DNA of 64,000 nt from assembly GCF_037975245.1 (NCBI RefSeq), contig NC_092577.1:10141013-10205012 (forward strand), in the 5' to 3' direction. The notes beneath the pieces were generated by a model, which did no database searches, was not told where the DNA came from, and saw only the letters and a program-made list of their open reading frames with translations. Both the position numbers and the translations under genes were made by a program. Below are positions 39,665 to 52,033 of this stretch, piece by piece. The stretch is from Apostichopus japonicus. Taxonomy: Eukaryota > Echinodermata > Holothuroidea > Aspidochirotida > Stichopodidae. Within the stretch, counting starts at the first letter, position 1. The number at the start of each line of letters is the position of its first letter.

Positions 39665-40475
39665 CAGATACTTCTTATATAGCGCAAGTTACAATAAAGT
39701 CTCGCCGCGCTGTAAAAAGAAAGTGAAAGATATGTACACATTATACAATAAGAAGTAAACATAACAATTATAACAATGAAAACAGGTGTGTCTTCAAAAC
39801 AGTTTTGAACATCTCCACAGACACGACATTCTTTATGTTGAGTGGGAGTTTATTCCAAAGGAGGGTCGAGGAGTATTGGAAAGATCGCTCGCCATAAGAT
39901 TTTGTGGACACAGGGTGGACACATAGAGAGCAATGATTGGGTGTTAGAGCGCAGACGGCGAGTTGGAGGTATAACTTTGAACAAGTTCACCCAAGGAGTG
40001 TGGCGCAATACCATGAATACATTTAAAGGTTAACAGGAGTACCTTGTAATCAATACGCAGTTTGACAGGTAGCCAATGAAGGTCATGAAGTATGGGGGTG
40101 ATGTGAGAGACAGGCTAGTGCAACCATGGAGCTTCATAGCTCCATGGTGCAAGTGATCAGCCTGGCAGCAGAGTTTTGAATGCGTTAATTTAGCCAGTTG
40201 ACTTTCAGGGAGACCAAAGAGCACACTATTGCAGTAGTCCAAGCGTGATGTAATAAAAGCGTGTACAAGTCCCTCGGTAGTTTGATTGTTCAAAAAACGA
40301 CGAATTTTACCAAGCTTATGAAGATCAAGAAATGCAGCCCGGCAGATATCATTTACATGACACTCCATGTTCAGATTTTTGTCAAATATGACTCCTAAGT
40401 TACGAACATGTGAAACAGGTGCAATCGAGGCATGTGAAATTCTAACAAGTGGGATAGGAGTGACAGATCTTATAT
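39665..40475 (-). pseudogene. L2/CR1-like LINE 3' fragment, RT C-terminus
   Basis: Read on the - strand: VRNLGVIFDKNLNMECHVND, ICRAAFLDLHKLGKIRRFL, TSRLDYCNSVLFGLPESQL, then after a frameshifted stretch LHWLPVKLRIDYKVLLLTF, CIHGIAP and YGERSFQYSSTLLWNKLP. This order is the canonical end of L2/CR1-type reverse transcriptases. It is 5' truncated at ~40475, has at least two frame breaks and is not functional. Confidence 0.88.
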
Positions 40476-40479
40476 ATAT

Positions 40480-42180
40480 GATTGTACGTACTTACACTCA
40501 TACACAAGAGATGTACAGACATTATGATAATAATCATGAGTGACAACATGCTATACGGTCACAGGTCACAGAAACAACCACGAAAAGTCATTTACCTCAT
40601 GCAGCATGTGTTGGATGAAGTTTTAGCCACCGCCAAATATGATTTGGATAAATAATCTCACGCATTATTTTCTATTTATAACCACAAAAAAAAACTATGC
40701 CACCAAATATTGGGGGATATTAGATACTATATCCCCCACCTAAAATACGGGGGACATGTCCCCGCACCCCCCCCCCCATGATCACTGCCCATGGTTGTAG
40801 TGCTGGGTTGTAGTGCACAAGGGGTATGACCTCAATTCCTTTGTTAAAGAACTTAGCATGCATAGACTCCTCCGGATGTATGACCTGATTTATTCACTTT
40901 GGTTTCGGTTTTGAGTACAACGATTATGTATGCTGCCGTGTTACCGTAATTAGAAATTAGTGACTTTGCGATCCGCTCGATAGGCATTGCCGACTTTGCA
41001 ATCCGCGGCCCCCTCACAATTTTGCAAGGTCGGTATAAATGACTATATATAGTTTGACCTTTCGGGGAAATATAAACATTTGAGATTGTGTTTCAGTTCT
41101 GTAGCCTTCCTATGTGTAATAAGTTATTTAATCGAATCTATAGATATACGTGAGATAGTCCCAAATTACAAAATAATGAAGTAAATTACGTTAAGGTTTC
41201 ATGACATTTCATTTGCGTCATTATATTTGATTTTTCAATGTAGGCGTAATGAGTAGATTGAAGAGGGATTACCTTGCTCTCTGAAACAGTCGGATTAGTT
41301 CCTTGATTTTTTTTTTCATTAATCATATATTACGGTGTTAACTTTCATTTAGCCAAGAATGGCTATCTTTGAAGATTTTAAGAATTGCGATGGTTTATGT
41401 ACAAAAACCGACGCATTCAAACTACGTGACATAAGGTCACTTAGCCTCCTTACGAAGTCTGCCAGCGGTTTTTGAAAACCGAAAAAATCTGAGCTGATGT
41501 GCTCTCGTGAAGTTCGCTATCCCTGCATGAACATTGATGTTCAAGGGGCAAATCCAGATGGGGAGGATGGCGTGGGGTTGGGGTGGGGGGGGGGATCAGG
41601 GGTGCAAGCGACCCTTTAATTTTCTATAACAGATTAATCGTCCACATAATTAACCCGATAAAGATATAACATACAAAATAATGTATTAATCTGTTACACT
41701 CAAATAAAATCGCCTAACATGTCGCCAGTATATAAAACCTGTTTTCTATTAAGCCAAGTTCATCTAGTACATGAGCATTTAGCTTACCATGGGAAGAATA
41801 CATATTACCCCCCCCCCCCCCGGACGCACGTGCTTTCCGAGCATGATGCAGTAATGTCAATTAAATTAAGCTTTGTCAAAGGCTTTGATTAACATTAATG
41901 CCTTTAATGCAATCAAGGTTTCTGGTATGAATTATCACTCATATCATGTACCGCATGACGCGGCCAAATTGTTTCCACATGAGACTCTTTCATGTACTGA
42001 GTCTGCGCACTTCACCTAACTGACACAGTACACATACTGATCGACGAGACGCACGATAATCACGTGACCATGACGGTAGGATCTAGCATCGTGCAAGGAT
42101 CACAATTCTGTTGAAAGAAACAGATACTATCTTGATCTATAAATGATCAAATTATAGAGACCTTTTTCTTCTTCTTTTCT
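40480..42180. other. non-coding stretch
   Basis: G/C runs at ~40768, 41587 and 41810, and a short repeated GACTTTGC(G/A)ATCCGC pair at ~40962 and 40990. No supported gene. A 38-codon frame starting MAIFEDFKNCDGLC at ~41359 is too short to call. Confidence 0.4.
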
Positions 42181-42190
42181 CTCTCTCCAG

Positions 42191-42419
42191 ATTTGACATT
42201 TTGAAGACATATCAAGGCAACTGCAGTGAAAGTACTGACAACATTAAAATGCTATACAATCCAATGAGCACTGCGAAATTCGTGTCGACACCGAAACCAA
42301 TACCACCATCATCAGATCATGCTAAAGTGCTTCAATATTTTATAGTCAACATTTGCAAAACCCATCTCCAGTACATAATAAACTATGCAATCAGTAAAGA
42401 AGATCATGTGAAATATTAG
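42191..42419 (+). CDS. orphan terminal-exon candidate
   Basis: Preceded by a strong pyrimidine tract ending CTCTCTCTCCAG (42190). The frame reads FDILKTYQGNCSESTDNIKM and then 56 more residues to TAG, with mixed protein-like composition. No family recognised and no upstream exon found. It may be the last exon of an unseen gene, or chance. Confidence 0.25.
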
Positions 42420-42553
42420 TTAAAACAAAATAGCACATGGTAGTTATTACTCTTTGATGTCACTTTTATACTTGATCAAGTCGTCAGCCCTGTGTCTGTG
42501 AAGGAACTTTAAACCTTCAATGTGTTCCGAAAAACAATACAATCAGTTTAGAA

Positions 42554-43020
42554 CAGGGGTCCCCTAACTGGGGTGCATGAACCCCAGGGGGTGCGTGTGT
42601 CCATCCCAGGGGGTTCGTGAGACGTTTCTGAAAGTCAAAACTAGAGTACTTTTTGTTGAACTAAAATCTGATATATCATATAATTTAGTAATGTACAAAA
42701 TTCGTACCTATGGACAAACTCTTTTCGCGTTCCATACGCATATAATGCCATAGCTGTACCGTACCGTGCATGTGATAAATAACTGAATTATGCAACAGAC
42801 ACAGGCCGCATAACTTTGGTGAAGTTGGTGTACGCATGACAGTACGTCGTGAAGATAAAGAGCTGAATATGAACTTGATCTTTTACGAAGCACTGTTATT
42901 CGTATTATAGTATAATAATGACTGAAGATCGTGTCTCGAAAAGTTGGGGGTTCGTGGACAACTCTGACATCCACAGGGGGTTCGTGAGGGTGGGGGGGGG
43001 ATAAAGTTAGGGAAACCCTG
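42554..43020 (-). mobile_element. hAT-like non-autonomous element, full copy
   Basis: Ends CAGGGGTCCCCTAACTGG (left) and AGTTAGGGAAACCCTG (right), similar inverted termini of hAT/Charlie style. It is flanked by GTTTAGAA and GCATAGAA, an imperfect 8-bp duplication (6 of 8). No transposase frame. Strand set opposite to the copy at 14791. Confidence 0.75.
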
Positions 43021-43028
43021 GCATAGAA

Positions 43029-46000
43029 GAACATATGAAACAATAGTTTAAAAAAAAAAAACCTGTAATGTTCTCCGAAATGGCTTATGATATGTTCTTA
43101 CCTGCATCATGTTTGGGGATCTCAGTTATCTTGTACACGGTATATAAGTTATCACATCGACCAACGATGTTAAGTGTTGGGTTGGTGTCTCCTATTTACA
43201 AATCATATCACAAATGTTAAATTTCCTGTGTTAGTATCGAAGCGTTTGAAGTAGTCTTAGTATACTTTGCCGCCACAAGGACGTATAATATTACACATAG
43301 GTATAGGCTAATATGTAGAATGATCTTAAGACTGATATCGTATTCATGTTCTTTATTTAAGGTGGGGTGTTGGGAGGGGGGGCGGGTATATTAATGGTTA
43401 AAACATTGATCTGATCAAGGCGTTCAGCTCCCTTTATAGCTGACTAAAGTTTCTGATTTAATTGAATATTTTCGCTGCAAATGCGTAGAATGCAGAATAA
43501 GAATAAGTAGAAAAAAAAATCAAGCTGGATTTGACATGTACAATCAAATGACGTCATCCATGGCATCTATAGTATACAGTATAGGTCAAGTTATATAATT
43601 GCAACATTCCTTCAAAAAAACAAAAAAACAATCTCGCTACAGCACGGAGGCGTGGTTTCTTCCTGTTACCGGTTTTTTTCATTATCTAGGGAAACCAGTC
43701 CCATAAAGAAGACCTATAATGAGTGATTTATCGGTAAGCTCACAATGTGACGTCACTTCCCGTTTGAAGATTTGATAAACTTTATCACGCAATTGATGTT
43801 TTCTGAAACAGGTGGTTGAACTACTGATTCGATTGATGTACAGTGTTCCCATATATGTACGTTCTATACCAACAACATATGAGTTAATTATATGTGAGTT
43901 AATACATGAGCTGAATTAGATGGAATTCATATCGGTTACAATTCCTTTTTTAGTGAGGGGGGGGGGTTGAAGGTAGGGGGAGGGTTCGCTGTGAGGGTGG
44001 AATAATAGTGATTATTGAAAGTGCATGTGTCCCATTTAATTGTTTATGTAAGGACTATTTTAGATATGACAGTCGGAAATCCCCAACTCCTGTTGGGTGG
44101 GGGTGGGGGATGGGAGGGAGGAGTAGAATCTATTTAAATACTGTATTGCCTATAACAACTCAAGCACGTTAAAATCATCCTCTTATCTGTGAAGATGACT
44201 TTGAATAAACAATATCGTCATGTTTCATATTCATGTACATTCTCATTAGAGACAATAGCCTGAACGAAAAGTCATTCGATTTTTATTTGTTACTGCTGTG
44301 CTATAGTATTATGTATGGACATGATCAAACACTACAAAATAGTCTGGCTTGCATCCTACCCCCTCCCCGATTTTTCTTCTTGATTGGAAAAAACGAAGAA
44401 CTCATTGGCTAGATTAGGATTCGTAACATAGGCCAGAGAATTTAACGCCCTTTGCTTTATGATACGAATTAACTAACCAATTCCAATAAATAAGAATTTT
44501 TTTCCTCTCCTTTCTTGTAGTTTGGTTTTAAATCTGCAGTGAGTAAATTTCTTTCAAGTCGACATTTTTCTTTAAATATAATTTTGGAAATAATAAAGAA
44601 ATCAGTTTTGAACTAATGAGTCCGATTGGCGAACCAGTTACCTCAAGTTTCTTCGATCTCGTTGGAAAGTTTGTTAAAAGGTTTGTAAACAATATGGTTT
44701 TCTGTATTATTTTCTTTAGAGATGGAAAAAAACGGTGTCTTATCTAATTGCGAAAACGTTCTGTCCGGTCAGACAATATAGGAAGGGAGGGACAATGTGA
44801 TTTTTATTTCTTAATTCAGTTCACTATATGTAAAACCTTCCGAAAGGTATATATGCAAGGAGCTCTCCGTTACCGCTCCCTTTGTAAGTGTTTAACAGTT
44901 TTGGGCGAATGATATTTCAATTCCGTATAGATATTCTTCAAAGACCAGAAAGATTAGAAATAACGGACATAAAAAAAATAAAACAAAAAAGAAAAGTTAT
45001 AGAAATGTTCTATTGTCAGTTTATGAATGGCGCCCTCAATTAAGCCGTCAATTCCCCCCCCCCCCGACGGTCCAGTTTGTTGAAGCACGTTATATTTATG
45101 TACATAAGACAAACTTTATACCTTATATGGTTGATTTATGGAAAGAAAATCTCGAATTGCGGGCCTATGTTAATCTCAACCACAAATCTACATATTCATG
45201 TTAAATATACATAATCCATTTTATCATCATATTACGAAGCATGTCATTATCCTAAATGTCAAAGTTTTATCAGCAAAATATCAATGCTTTTTTTTGCCTC
45301 TTGAACGTCTAAATTAATCTTCCTTTCAATAAATCTACCATGTGTGATTCATACATGCCTGAGCGACAAATTGGGGAAATTTAAATGAAATCTTTTCGTT
45401 TTCAGCTTGATGAATATATACCTTTAAACAAATCCATCCTTTGAAAGTTCCTATATACCAAAAGAACAAAAAAATGGAAACCGCACAAAGTGCTATGCCT
45501 TCATGTTCAATAATAGTCATTCGGCTATACATCTAGTTCAGGGACCCCATCCCCACCCCCACGTTAAATATTTCATATCAATCTCTATATAGTACCCAAA
45601 GATATTAATCGGTGTTTCAGAGGGGCATCGAGGGGTGGGGGCATCCTCTCCCAGAAAAAAAAGACAATATTTTAGATGTCCAATAATGCATTCAAAGGCA
45701 TATAAAGGCCTGTTGATAATCTACAAATTAACACTTGGTCAATAATCACAGGAAGTTTTGTGTGATGCTAAAAAAAAAACAGGAAATTGGATCGGGAGGG
45801 TTGAAGGGGGCGGGCACACCTCCATGAACATATTTATCCGAGTCTTGACATGCTCCTTCATGTTTCACCTGCCTTTACCTTTCCTCAAAATGACTTCCAC
45901 GTCCAAAATGTCAGTACTTCCTGAAAATTAATTTTCTCCATTATATAAGAAAATTTATAATTGATGTGTGGTGTTTGCTTATAGTGATTTTAACACACAG

Positions 46001-46310
46001 TGATAGAACGATTATGAGTTTGTAAGGAATATGAACTTAACGATTACAAAGAAAACTCATTTACTAGATGAAGGCACATGATACACAATTTCATAATTTG
46101 TGTTGGGAGAAGTTTATTACCTATCATATGCACCTGTTTGCATTTCCTAATTAATGTGGAAGCTTTTTATAGTTTTACTACGTGAAGTTCCTCACGCTGT
46201 AAGATTTGTATTTTTGTTTACTTCTCCATGGCAACGATGCCATTCACATCGGAGGGAAAATATATAGAAAAGTCAGTTAAAGACAGTGGCAACTTTACTG
46301 ACCTCTGCGC
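43029..46310. other. non-coding stretch
   Basis: AT-rich with G runs at 43377, 43960 and 44100. A weak exon-like block at 44521 (after TTTTTCCTCTCCTTTCTTGTAG) stays open for 31 codons to TAA and has AATAAAG nearby, but has no partner exon. Nothing else supported. Confidence 0.4.
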
Positions 46311-46317
46311 TCGTGAA

Positions 46318-46702
46318 CAAGGGCGCAACCACCATTTTTGTTCTGGAGATGGGAAAGGGATAAGATGTTATGTAACGGTCGAGGGGAGGGGTATAAGATG
46401 GTTCTCCCTCCCACTTTGAGAATTTTTTGGTCGTAAAATGGAATATGCTTAGATCCTGTATTTTGCAATTTTTGAAACAATGTTGCAGAATTTTCGATCA
46501 GTGTTGTAGGGATTGTACCGTACACACACATGTATGTACTATACACTGGGATTGTTTGTATACTTTGCCAATCAGTCTGTGTGTGTGTGGGTGGGAGGGG
46601 CGGGAGGGGGGCGGGGGAGGGTGATCCCCATGCTTGACTGATTCTGGGGTAGGGGCTTATCAGTAAAAGCCCCCCCGGGCGGTATACGAGGTTGCGCCCT
46701 GT
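46318..46702. mobile_element. possible short inverted-repeat element
   Basis: CAAGGGCGCAACC at the left is mirrored by GGTTGCGCCCTG at the right, enclosing a G-rich segment. The layout is like the 36551 element but with different terminal bases. No clear target duplication. Confidence 0.4.
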
Positions 46703-47935
46703 TTATGACGTCCGGATTTGAATTTTCATTTCAAGAGGAATATTTATTTGTTGTTTCAAACTTGCTTTGTTCATCCTTTTCCAGAGTGACATAGAATGAG
46801 CTATTGTACTGAAAGGGTCCAGTTGCTCACAATTTCCGGTAAACCGGTATGACTTAAAGCCAATCCGCCGGTCCCAAATTTTGCATCACTCTGTCCATCA
46901 GTTAACACTTCATCAACACATCCGGCACAAATTTGCCGCAGTTTATCGGGTGTAGCGAGAGGGGAAGGGGATGGGAATGGGAGGGCCAGAAGTGGACGGG
47001 AGGAGGAGGTGTTTATTGTGTGTGTGTTGGGGCAGGGAGGGGGAGGGCTGTATCCCCTAATGCATTTTTGTTTTGGGTGGGGGAGCAGTAGAACTGATAC
47101 ATGCATAGAAAAGTAGCATGGGCCATCGACTTGCTACTTAAAAGTCAATTATGAGTTATTTCTTTGTGTTTGTATGGGAGGGGGTTGTGAAGAGTAGACA
47201 CATTGGACTACAGCTTTCATTGATGCATGAAATTGTCGTCGAAGAGCAACACCTATATATTTGATTCCCTCTAATGCCAATCCGTAGGATAATTCATATA
47301 ACCATACAACATTGTCATCACTGAATATGCAATAGAGTTCCTGGTACGGGAATGTCCCACGGGTAACTGAAAGTCACCTAGTAAATATTTCATGGTCAAG
47401 TTAATAGAGCTGGTAGTATGTAAATGTATGTTATGTTCATCCACTCTTTTTTTTTTCGTGTTTGGAGTGTTTATAAGGGTTGAACTATGGGGGTCCACAA
47501 AACCGCATCACAGCTCAGCAACCCGATAAACAAGCAATCCTTCTTCGCAACCCTTGTTCACAAAAGCTGAGAAAAAAATCTTAACAGTTCACATTTCGGC
47601 AATATTACATCGAAAAAGAGAGGAAGTCTATCTTTTTCGGTAGAATCGTCGAAGTGATAAGATTTTGTCTGAATAGAGTTGAAGAGGAGTTCATACATGA
47701 ATTAATACCACAAAAAATTGACTTAACGTAGGTTTTGGTTTATATTATTCCGGCGTAATACACGGCGGAAGGATATTACATGGAATTACTCATCGCTGAT
47801 TGTTATCCGTACAGCACAGTCATTGAGTTCACGTACGGTATAGCACCGGTTAAAACCTATGCATACACACAGTTAAACTGCTACTGTACGTAGAAAGACG
47901 ATCCACGGCTTGAAGGATATTCATAATTTCTTGTT
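46703..47935. other. non-coding stretch upstream of the secreted-peptide gene
   Basis: Short G-rich tracts at 47030 and 47180. No supported exon. It probably contains distal regulatory sequence of the 48005 gene. Confidence 0.35.
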
Positions 47936-47947
47936 ATTCACGGAGTG

Positions 47948-47957
47948 TTTATATATA
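47948..47957 (+). promoter_or_regulatory. TATA-like box of the secreted-peptide gene
   Basis: TTTATATATA lies 48 bases before the ATG at 48005. A start site ~30 bases downstream would give a very short 5' UTR of about 25 bases. Confidence 0.45.
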
Positions 47958-48004
47958 CCAACTGGAACTTGTACCAATATTTGAGCACAAAGCAGAGGAA
48001 TAAT

Positions 48005-48070
48005 ATGAGGAATCAGTTCTTTATTTTGACGGTTTTGGCCGTCGCCTTTTGGACGGGTAGAGGAGATCAG
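48005..48070 (+). CDS. secreted-peptide gene exon 1 (signal peptide)
   Basis: An ATG-started 22-codon exon before GTAAGT. It encodes MRNQFFILTVLAVAFW plus a short polar end, a textbook signal peptide. Signal-peptide first exons ending in phase 0 after such a hydrophobic core are rare by chance. Confidence 0.55.
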
Positions 48071-50293
48071 GTAAGTGCAAATGATTTTGACATGATTTGT
48101 TATGCACCTGACACATACCATTGCATACATTGGCCGGCAAGATCTACGTAACTAACGTACTATGGAGCCCAGAAAATTTTCCAACATTTGCAATGCATCA
48201 GTACTTTGTTAATATGAACATTACTTGGGAGCACACGTCTATAAATAAAGAAATTGACGAGGCAACTGTTGCCGATTGGATGCTTAAGGACCATATAGTG
48301 TAAAGAGTTACGCGATGCCTATAAAATCCCAATCAAGTGAGGGCCGCAATAGAGACTCTTTTCGTCACTACACTACAGTGCAAATACTGTAGTTGTTGAC
48401 GACTTAGTACCCCCTTGTGTACCCATGTTGAAACTTGCCAACACTGTTTACTAACGTGTGTGGTCTATGTCTAACTGGTAGGCTAGGTCGTAACTTGGCT
48501 TAGGGTCTGTGCAATTGTATTCTATGGTGTACAGCTGAGTTCCTGTGTTTTGTTACTGTAGTTGATATATCATACCATCAATTGACATGTTGACAAGCAT
48601 ATCATTGGCCTAGGGACAAGGCCTTTGCCTTAGGAGACCACTTAGGCTAAATTTTTCCAGATAATCCGTGGACATCATGTTGCTGTTGACACCCAACCCC
48701 CTCCCCATGTTGACATCAAGGAAAGTACACTGTGATGGCATTTTAAGATATCGCAGTGGTGTGGTGCTTCTACAGGGACACTGGTCACCTTATCTTGACC
48801 TAACTAGGGCTGGACTTAGTTATGTTATCCTTACATTACAGTAGGTCCAGATTTGGCCTAGCATTACTATTTAGATTTACCATTGGCCTATTAGAAATAA
48901 TCTATTAATTTAAAACAATTGTTTTACTTCTGATACTAATGTATACTAGTTTCAAGGCAGAAACAGAACCCTGCTTCTCATACTTAACACTGCCTAAGAA
49001 TATTTAGCACTTCCTAAGAAATTATGACCTCTTTGTGTCTACATGTATCTGTACCTGTAAAAATTAGTAATTACTCTTCAAAGGAATATAAATAAATAAA
49101 TGCATGTAATATACAGATCGCTTCAACTTAGTGTATTAAAAAAAGCAGATCATTATCTCAATTAATTGCCAGTTTGGCTTGTGTATTTTATATTCACGCA
49201 AGGCTTAAAACATCCTTCAGAAGTGGAGCACATACATGTATACATTATGCAATGGCTGCCACAAATCAAGATGTTTTTATTATTTTGATTTTGAAGAAAA
49301 ATGTGTGTATTGCCCAACAGCATTTGCTGAGTCCTCTATCACCTTCATTTATTTCATATACTAATGGTCAGTATGGCAATAAGTGACTCGCCTAATGTTG
49401 AAGACATTTACTCATGAATGAATGTGGATATCAAGGTATATTAATATGAAACAGATTCTGTACAAAGATTAGTTGATTCTTGATTCTTGACGGTTTCCAA
49501 ATTCCAAGGAAAGAAAGTCCTTTTTATGCCCTCCCAACTTCAGCCCAAAACAGATACAAAAGTTCACAAAACAACAGAAATACATACTAACGACATTGCA
49601 CCCTAAATGATACACTGTACCATTCCTTTTACCTACAAACTATACAGTTTTTCATTAACTATACAGTGCCACAGTTAAACCATTAATTGTGCTTAAATAT
49701 AAGTATGGTGAAACCCATTTCAGGCATAAACGTGAATTTGAAACATATGTAACGACTGGTTGAGTTCATATTTTATGTTGAATGATGATATGGGATAGAA
49801 ACTTGTAATTCCTTGTCAAAGAAGTTAAGCAGTGTTGAACTACAGTAGTCTACTGTACCACCAGAAATTATTGTTCCAAGTTTTAATTTTTTTTTTCATC
49901 TATTGAATAACAAGCAATTTGTGCCATATTGATATAAATTCATACCAAATTCATACCAATAGTCATATTGAATGTGGCCAGCCACTGTCATGTGTGGGAA
50001 AATCTTGACAGCAAAGTATGCAGTGTAGGAAACCACGGTCTTGCCCGCACGGATTAATTTGCCGTTACCGCCGTATATCTGTCAATCAGGGAAACCATGT
50101 CCCCTGGATACAATATTATTCAAGTTGTCTGCCAAAGAGGTGACGTCATTAAACACAGACAAAATGACAAACACATGGTTGAAAATACTTCCTCTAAAAT
50201 GTAATTTTGAACAATTTTTGCTGATGGTGATCTTGTTTGGGATGTCTTTTGTAGACTTGTACCTGTACAATGTTATATTACAAAGCCACAGAT
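48005..50293 (+). CDS. putative small secreted cysteine-rich protein (3' end unresolved)
   Basis: Three exons in compatible phase: 48005-48070 (phase 0 out), 50024-50139 (phase 2 out) and 50255-50293 (phase 2 out). Residues 1-22 form a signal peptide: basic N-terminus, core FFILTVLAVAFW, then TGRGDQ. The mature part starts at once with Cys and is basic (CRKPRSCPHGLICRYRR). Cysteines are at 23, 29, 35, 57 and 67, spacing C-x5-C-x5-C-x21-C-x9-C. The CPHGLIC pattern recalls EGF- or colipase-type small domains, but no family can be named. The third exon sits in a 740-bp direct duplication. Further exons, perhaps 58776-58814, are needed for a stop. The gene is inferred from splice logic, without homology. 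Confidence 0.45.
48121..48303 (+). other. orphan 60-codon open frame
   Basis: Reads KIYVTNVLWSPENFPTFAMH and continues to KDHIV and a stop. Composition is protein-like, but it lies in the proposed intron 1 of the secreted gene, in a different frame from exon 1. No splice logic or family found. It could be an old insertion of coding sequence. Confidence 0.15.
50024..50139 (+). CDS. secreted-peptide gene exon 2 (Cys-rich)
   Basis: After AAGTATGCAG; donor GTGACG. In the frame set by exon 1 it has four Cys and many Arg/Lys. An alternative acceptor four bases on (GTGTAG) would give another open frame (TTVLPARINLPLPP), but the Cys-rich frame matches exon 1 and exon 3 phases. Confidence 0.45.
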
Positions 50294-51634
50294 GTAAGTA
50301 CACTATATTACTGTGGTGTATAATGTGGTGTATTGGTAAAATTTTCTTTGATCACCCTTCTCCCCCTAATACAGTATCTTACTCCGTATATCTTATCTAT
50401 TTATTTTTGTAAAGGATATAACTAAACAGTAGATGCTATTTATATACGCGAAACCTCAAGAATCTGTAATTTCCGTTCCCAGCATGGATTGTTATTCTTT
50501 TTAATAATTCAGTACTATCAATTGAAGTCTACAGATAAAAAATAAATAAATAAAATGTTAAGCAAGGTTAAATGTTTAGGTCGCTAACAGGGACACCTGT
50601 ATGGGGAAAAAAGGAAGATGCATCTAGACTATAAAATGTTAAGAGTCAATCAATACATCATTTGTCAAAATATTGCGCATACTTATTACTTACATATATA
50701 ATACATACTTTATACCATAATTTATCATACTGATTTTTTTGGAGGAATATTTAATCACAAATACAGTGTCAGGTTACAGGAAATTACATTTTTTTCAGTG
50801 ATTATGTTACACTCTTTGCAGGGCTTCAAAATTTAGCCTACAGTATTTTATTTTGAAATGGATTTTTAACTTTTATGAAATAATAAATAACTAGTATAAT
50901 AAAAGAACAAACACATGGTTGAAAATACTTCCTCTAAAATGTAATTTTGAACAATTTTTGCTGATGGTGATCTTGTTTGGGATGTCTTTTGTAGACTTGT
51001 GGTCTGTAAAATGTTATATTATAAAGCCACAGAGGTAAGTATACTACATCACTTTGGTGTATGGCACTTTTAACAGTATCAGTAAAATTTACTTCGATCA
51101 CCCATCTCCCCCTAAAATCGTATCTTACTCCATATATATTTATTTTTGTTAAGGATATGGACGGTATGCTATTTATACATGAAACCTCAAGAATCTGTAA
51201 TTACCATTCCCAGCATGGATTGTTATTCTTTTTAATAATTCAGTACTATCAATTGAAGTCTACAGATAAAAAAAAAAAATAAATAAAATGTTAAGCAAGG
51301 TTAAATGTTTAGGTCCGCTAACAGGGACACCTGTATGGGGAAAAAAAGAAAGATGCATCTATCAAATGTTAAGAAGAGTCAATCAATACATCATTTGTCA
51401 AAATATTGCGCATACTTATTACTTACATATATAATACATACTTAATACCCTAATTTATCATACTGATTTTTTTAGGAGGAATATTTAATCACAAATACCG
51501 TGTCAGGTTACAGGAAATTACATTTTTTTTTGCAGTGATTATGTTACACTCTTTGCAGGGCTTCAAAATTTAGCCTGTAGACAGTATTTTACTTGGAAAT
51601 GGATTTTTAACTTATATAACTAGTATAATAAAAA
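50167..51634. repeat. 740-bp direct tandem duplication
   Basis: ACAAACACATGGTTGAAAAT begins at 50167 and again at 50907. The copies stay alignable to CTAGTATAATAAAA at ~50900 and ~51630, with small indels. Both include the 39/40-base exon candidate with its splice sites. Confidence 0.93.
50255..50293 (+). CDS. secreted-peptide gene exon 3 (39 bases)
   Basis: After GTCTTTTGTAG; donor GTAAGT. In phase it adds LVPVQCYITKPQ with a fifth Cys. The duplicated counterpart at 50995-51034 is 40 bases long and reads LVVCKMLYYKATE in phase, also between AG and GTAAGT. Confidence 0.4.
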
Positions 51635-52033
51635 GAAAGTAAAGAAAACACTGCAAACGCAAGATGGAATTAAATGCTTAAATCAGTATCTGATATCTTA
51701 TACACTGGTACTTTCTAGCATGTGGCTTAAAATTTTGAAGTTTTCACCGAGATCACTTTCAAAGAAAAAGTAAGTTGATTTGATCAGATACTAAAAACGA
51801 TCAAAAGTAATGTCTGATAAGTACAGGTACCTGTACAGTATGGTCTGCGAGTTAGTGGGAAATGTTTGCTGAGACTTTGCTCAGCTGGCGACTTTCTTCC
51901 AATACTGTTTTTTCATGATTGTCATCAAAAAACTGTTCACATAATCACATCAGCTTCTGAGTTTGGTGTCCAAATTTGGTACCATACGGTACCAAAACTC
52001 TTGAACTGAGTATCACTAAAATTTGAGAATTGA

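Noticed and set aside
39640-39665. GCTACGCCCCTG end of a terminal-inverted-repeat element
   Set aside because: No matching opposite end found in the neighbourhood, so no element can be delimited.
42708-43043. 111-codon - strand frame
   Set aside because: Lies within the hAT-like non-autonomous element; no transposase motif.
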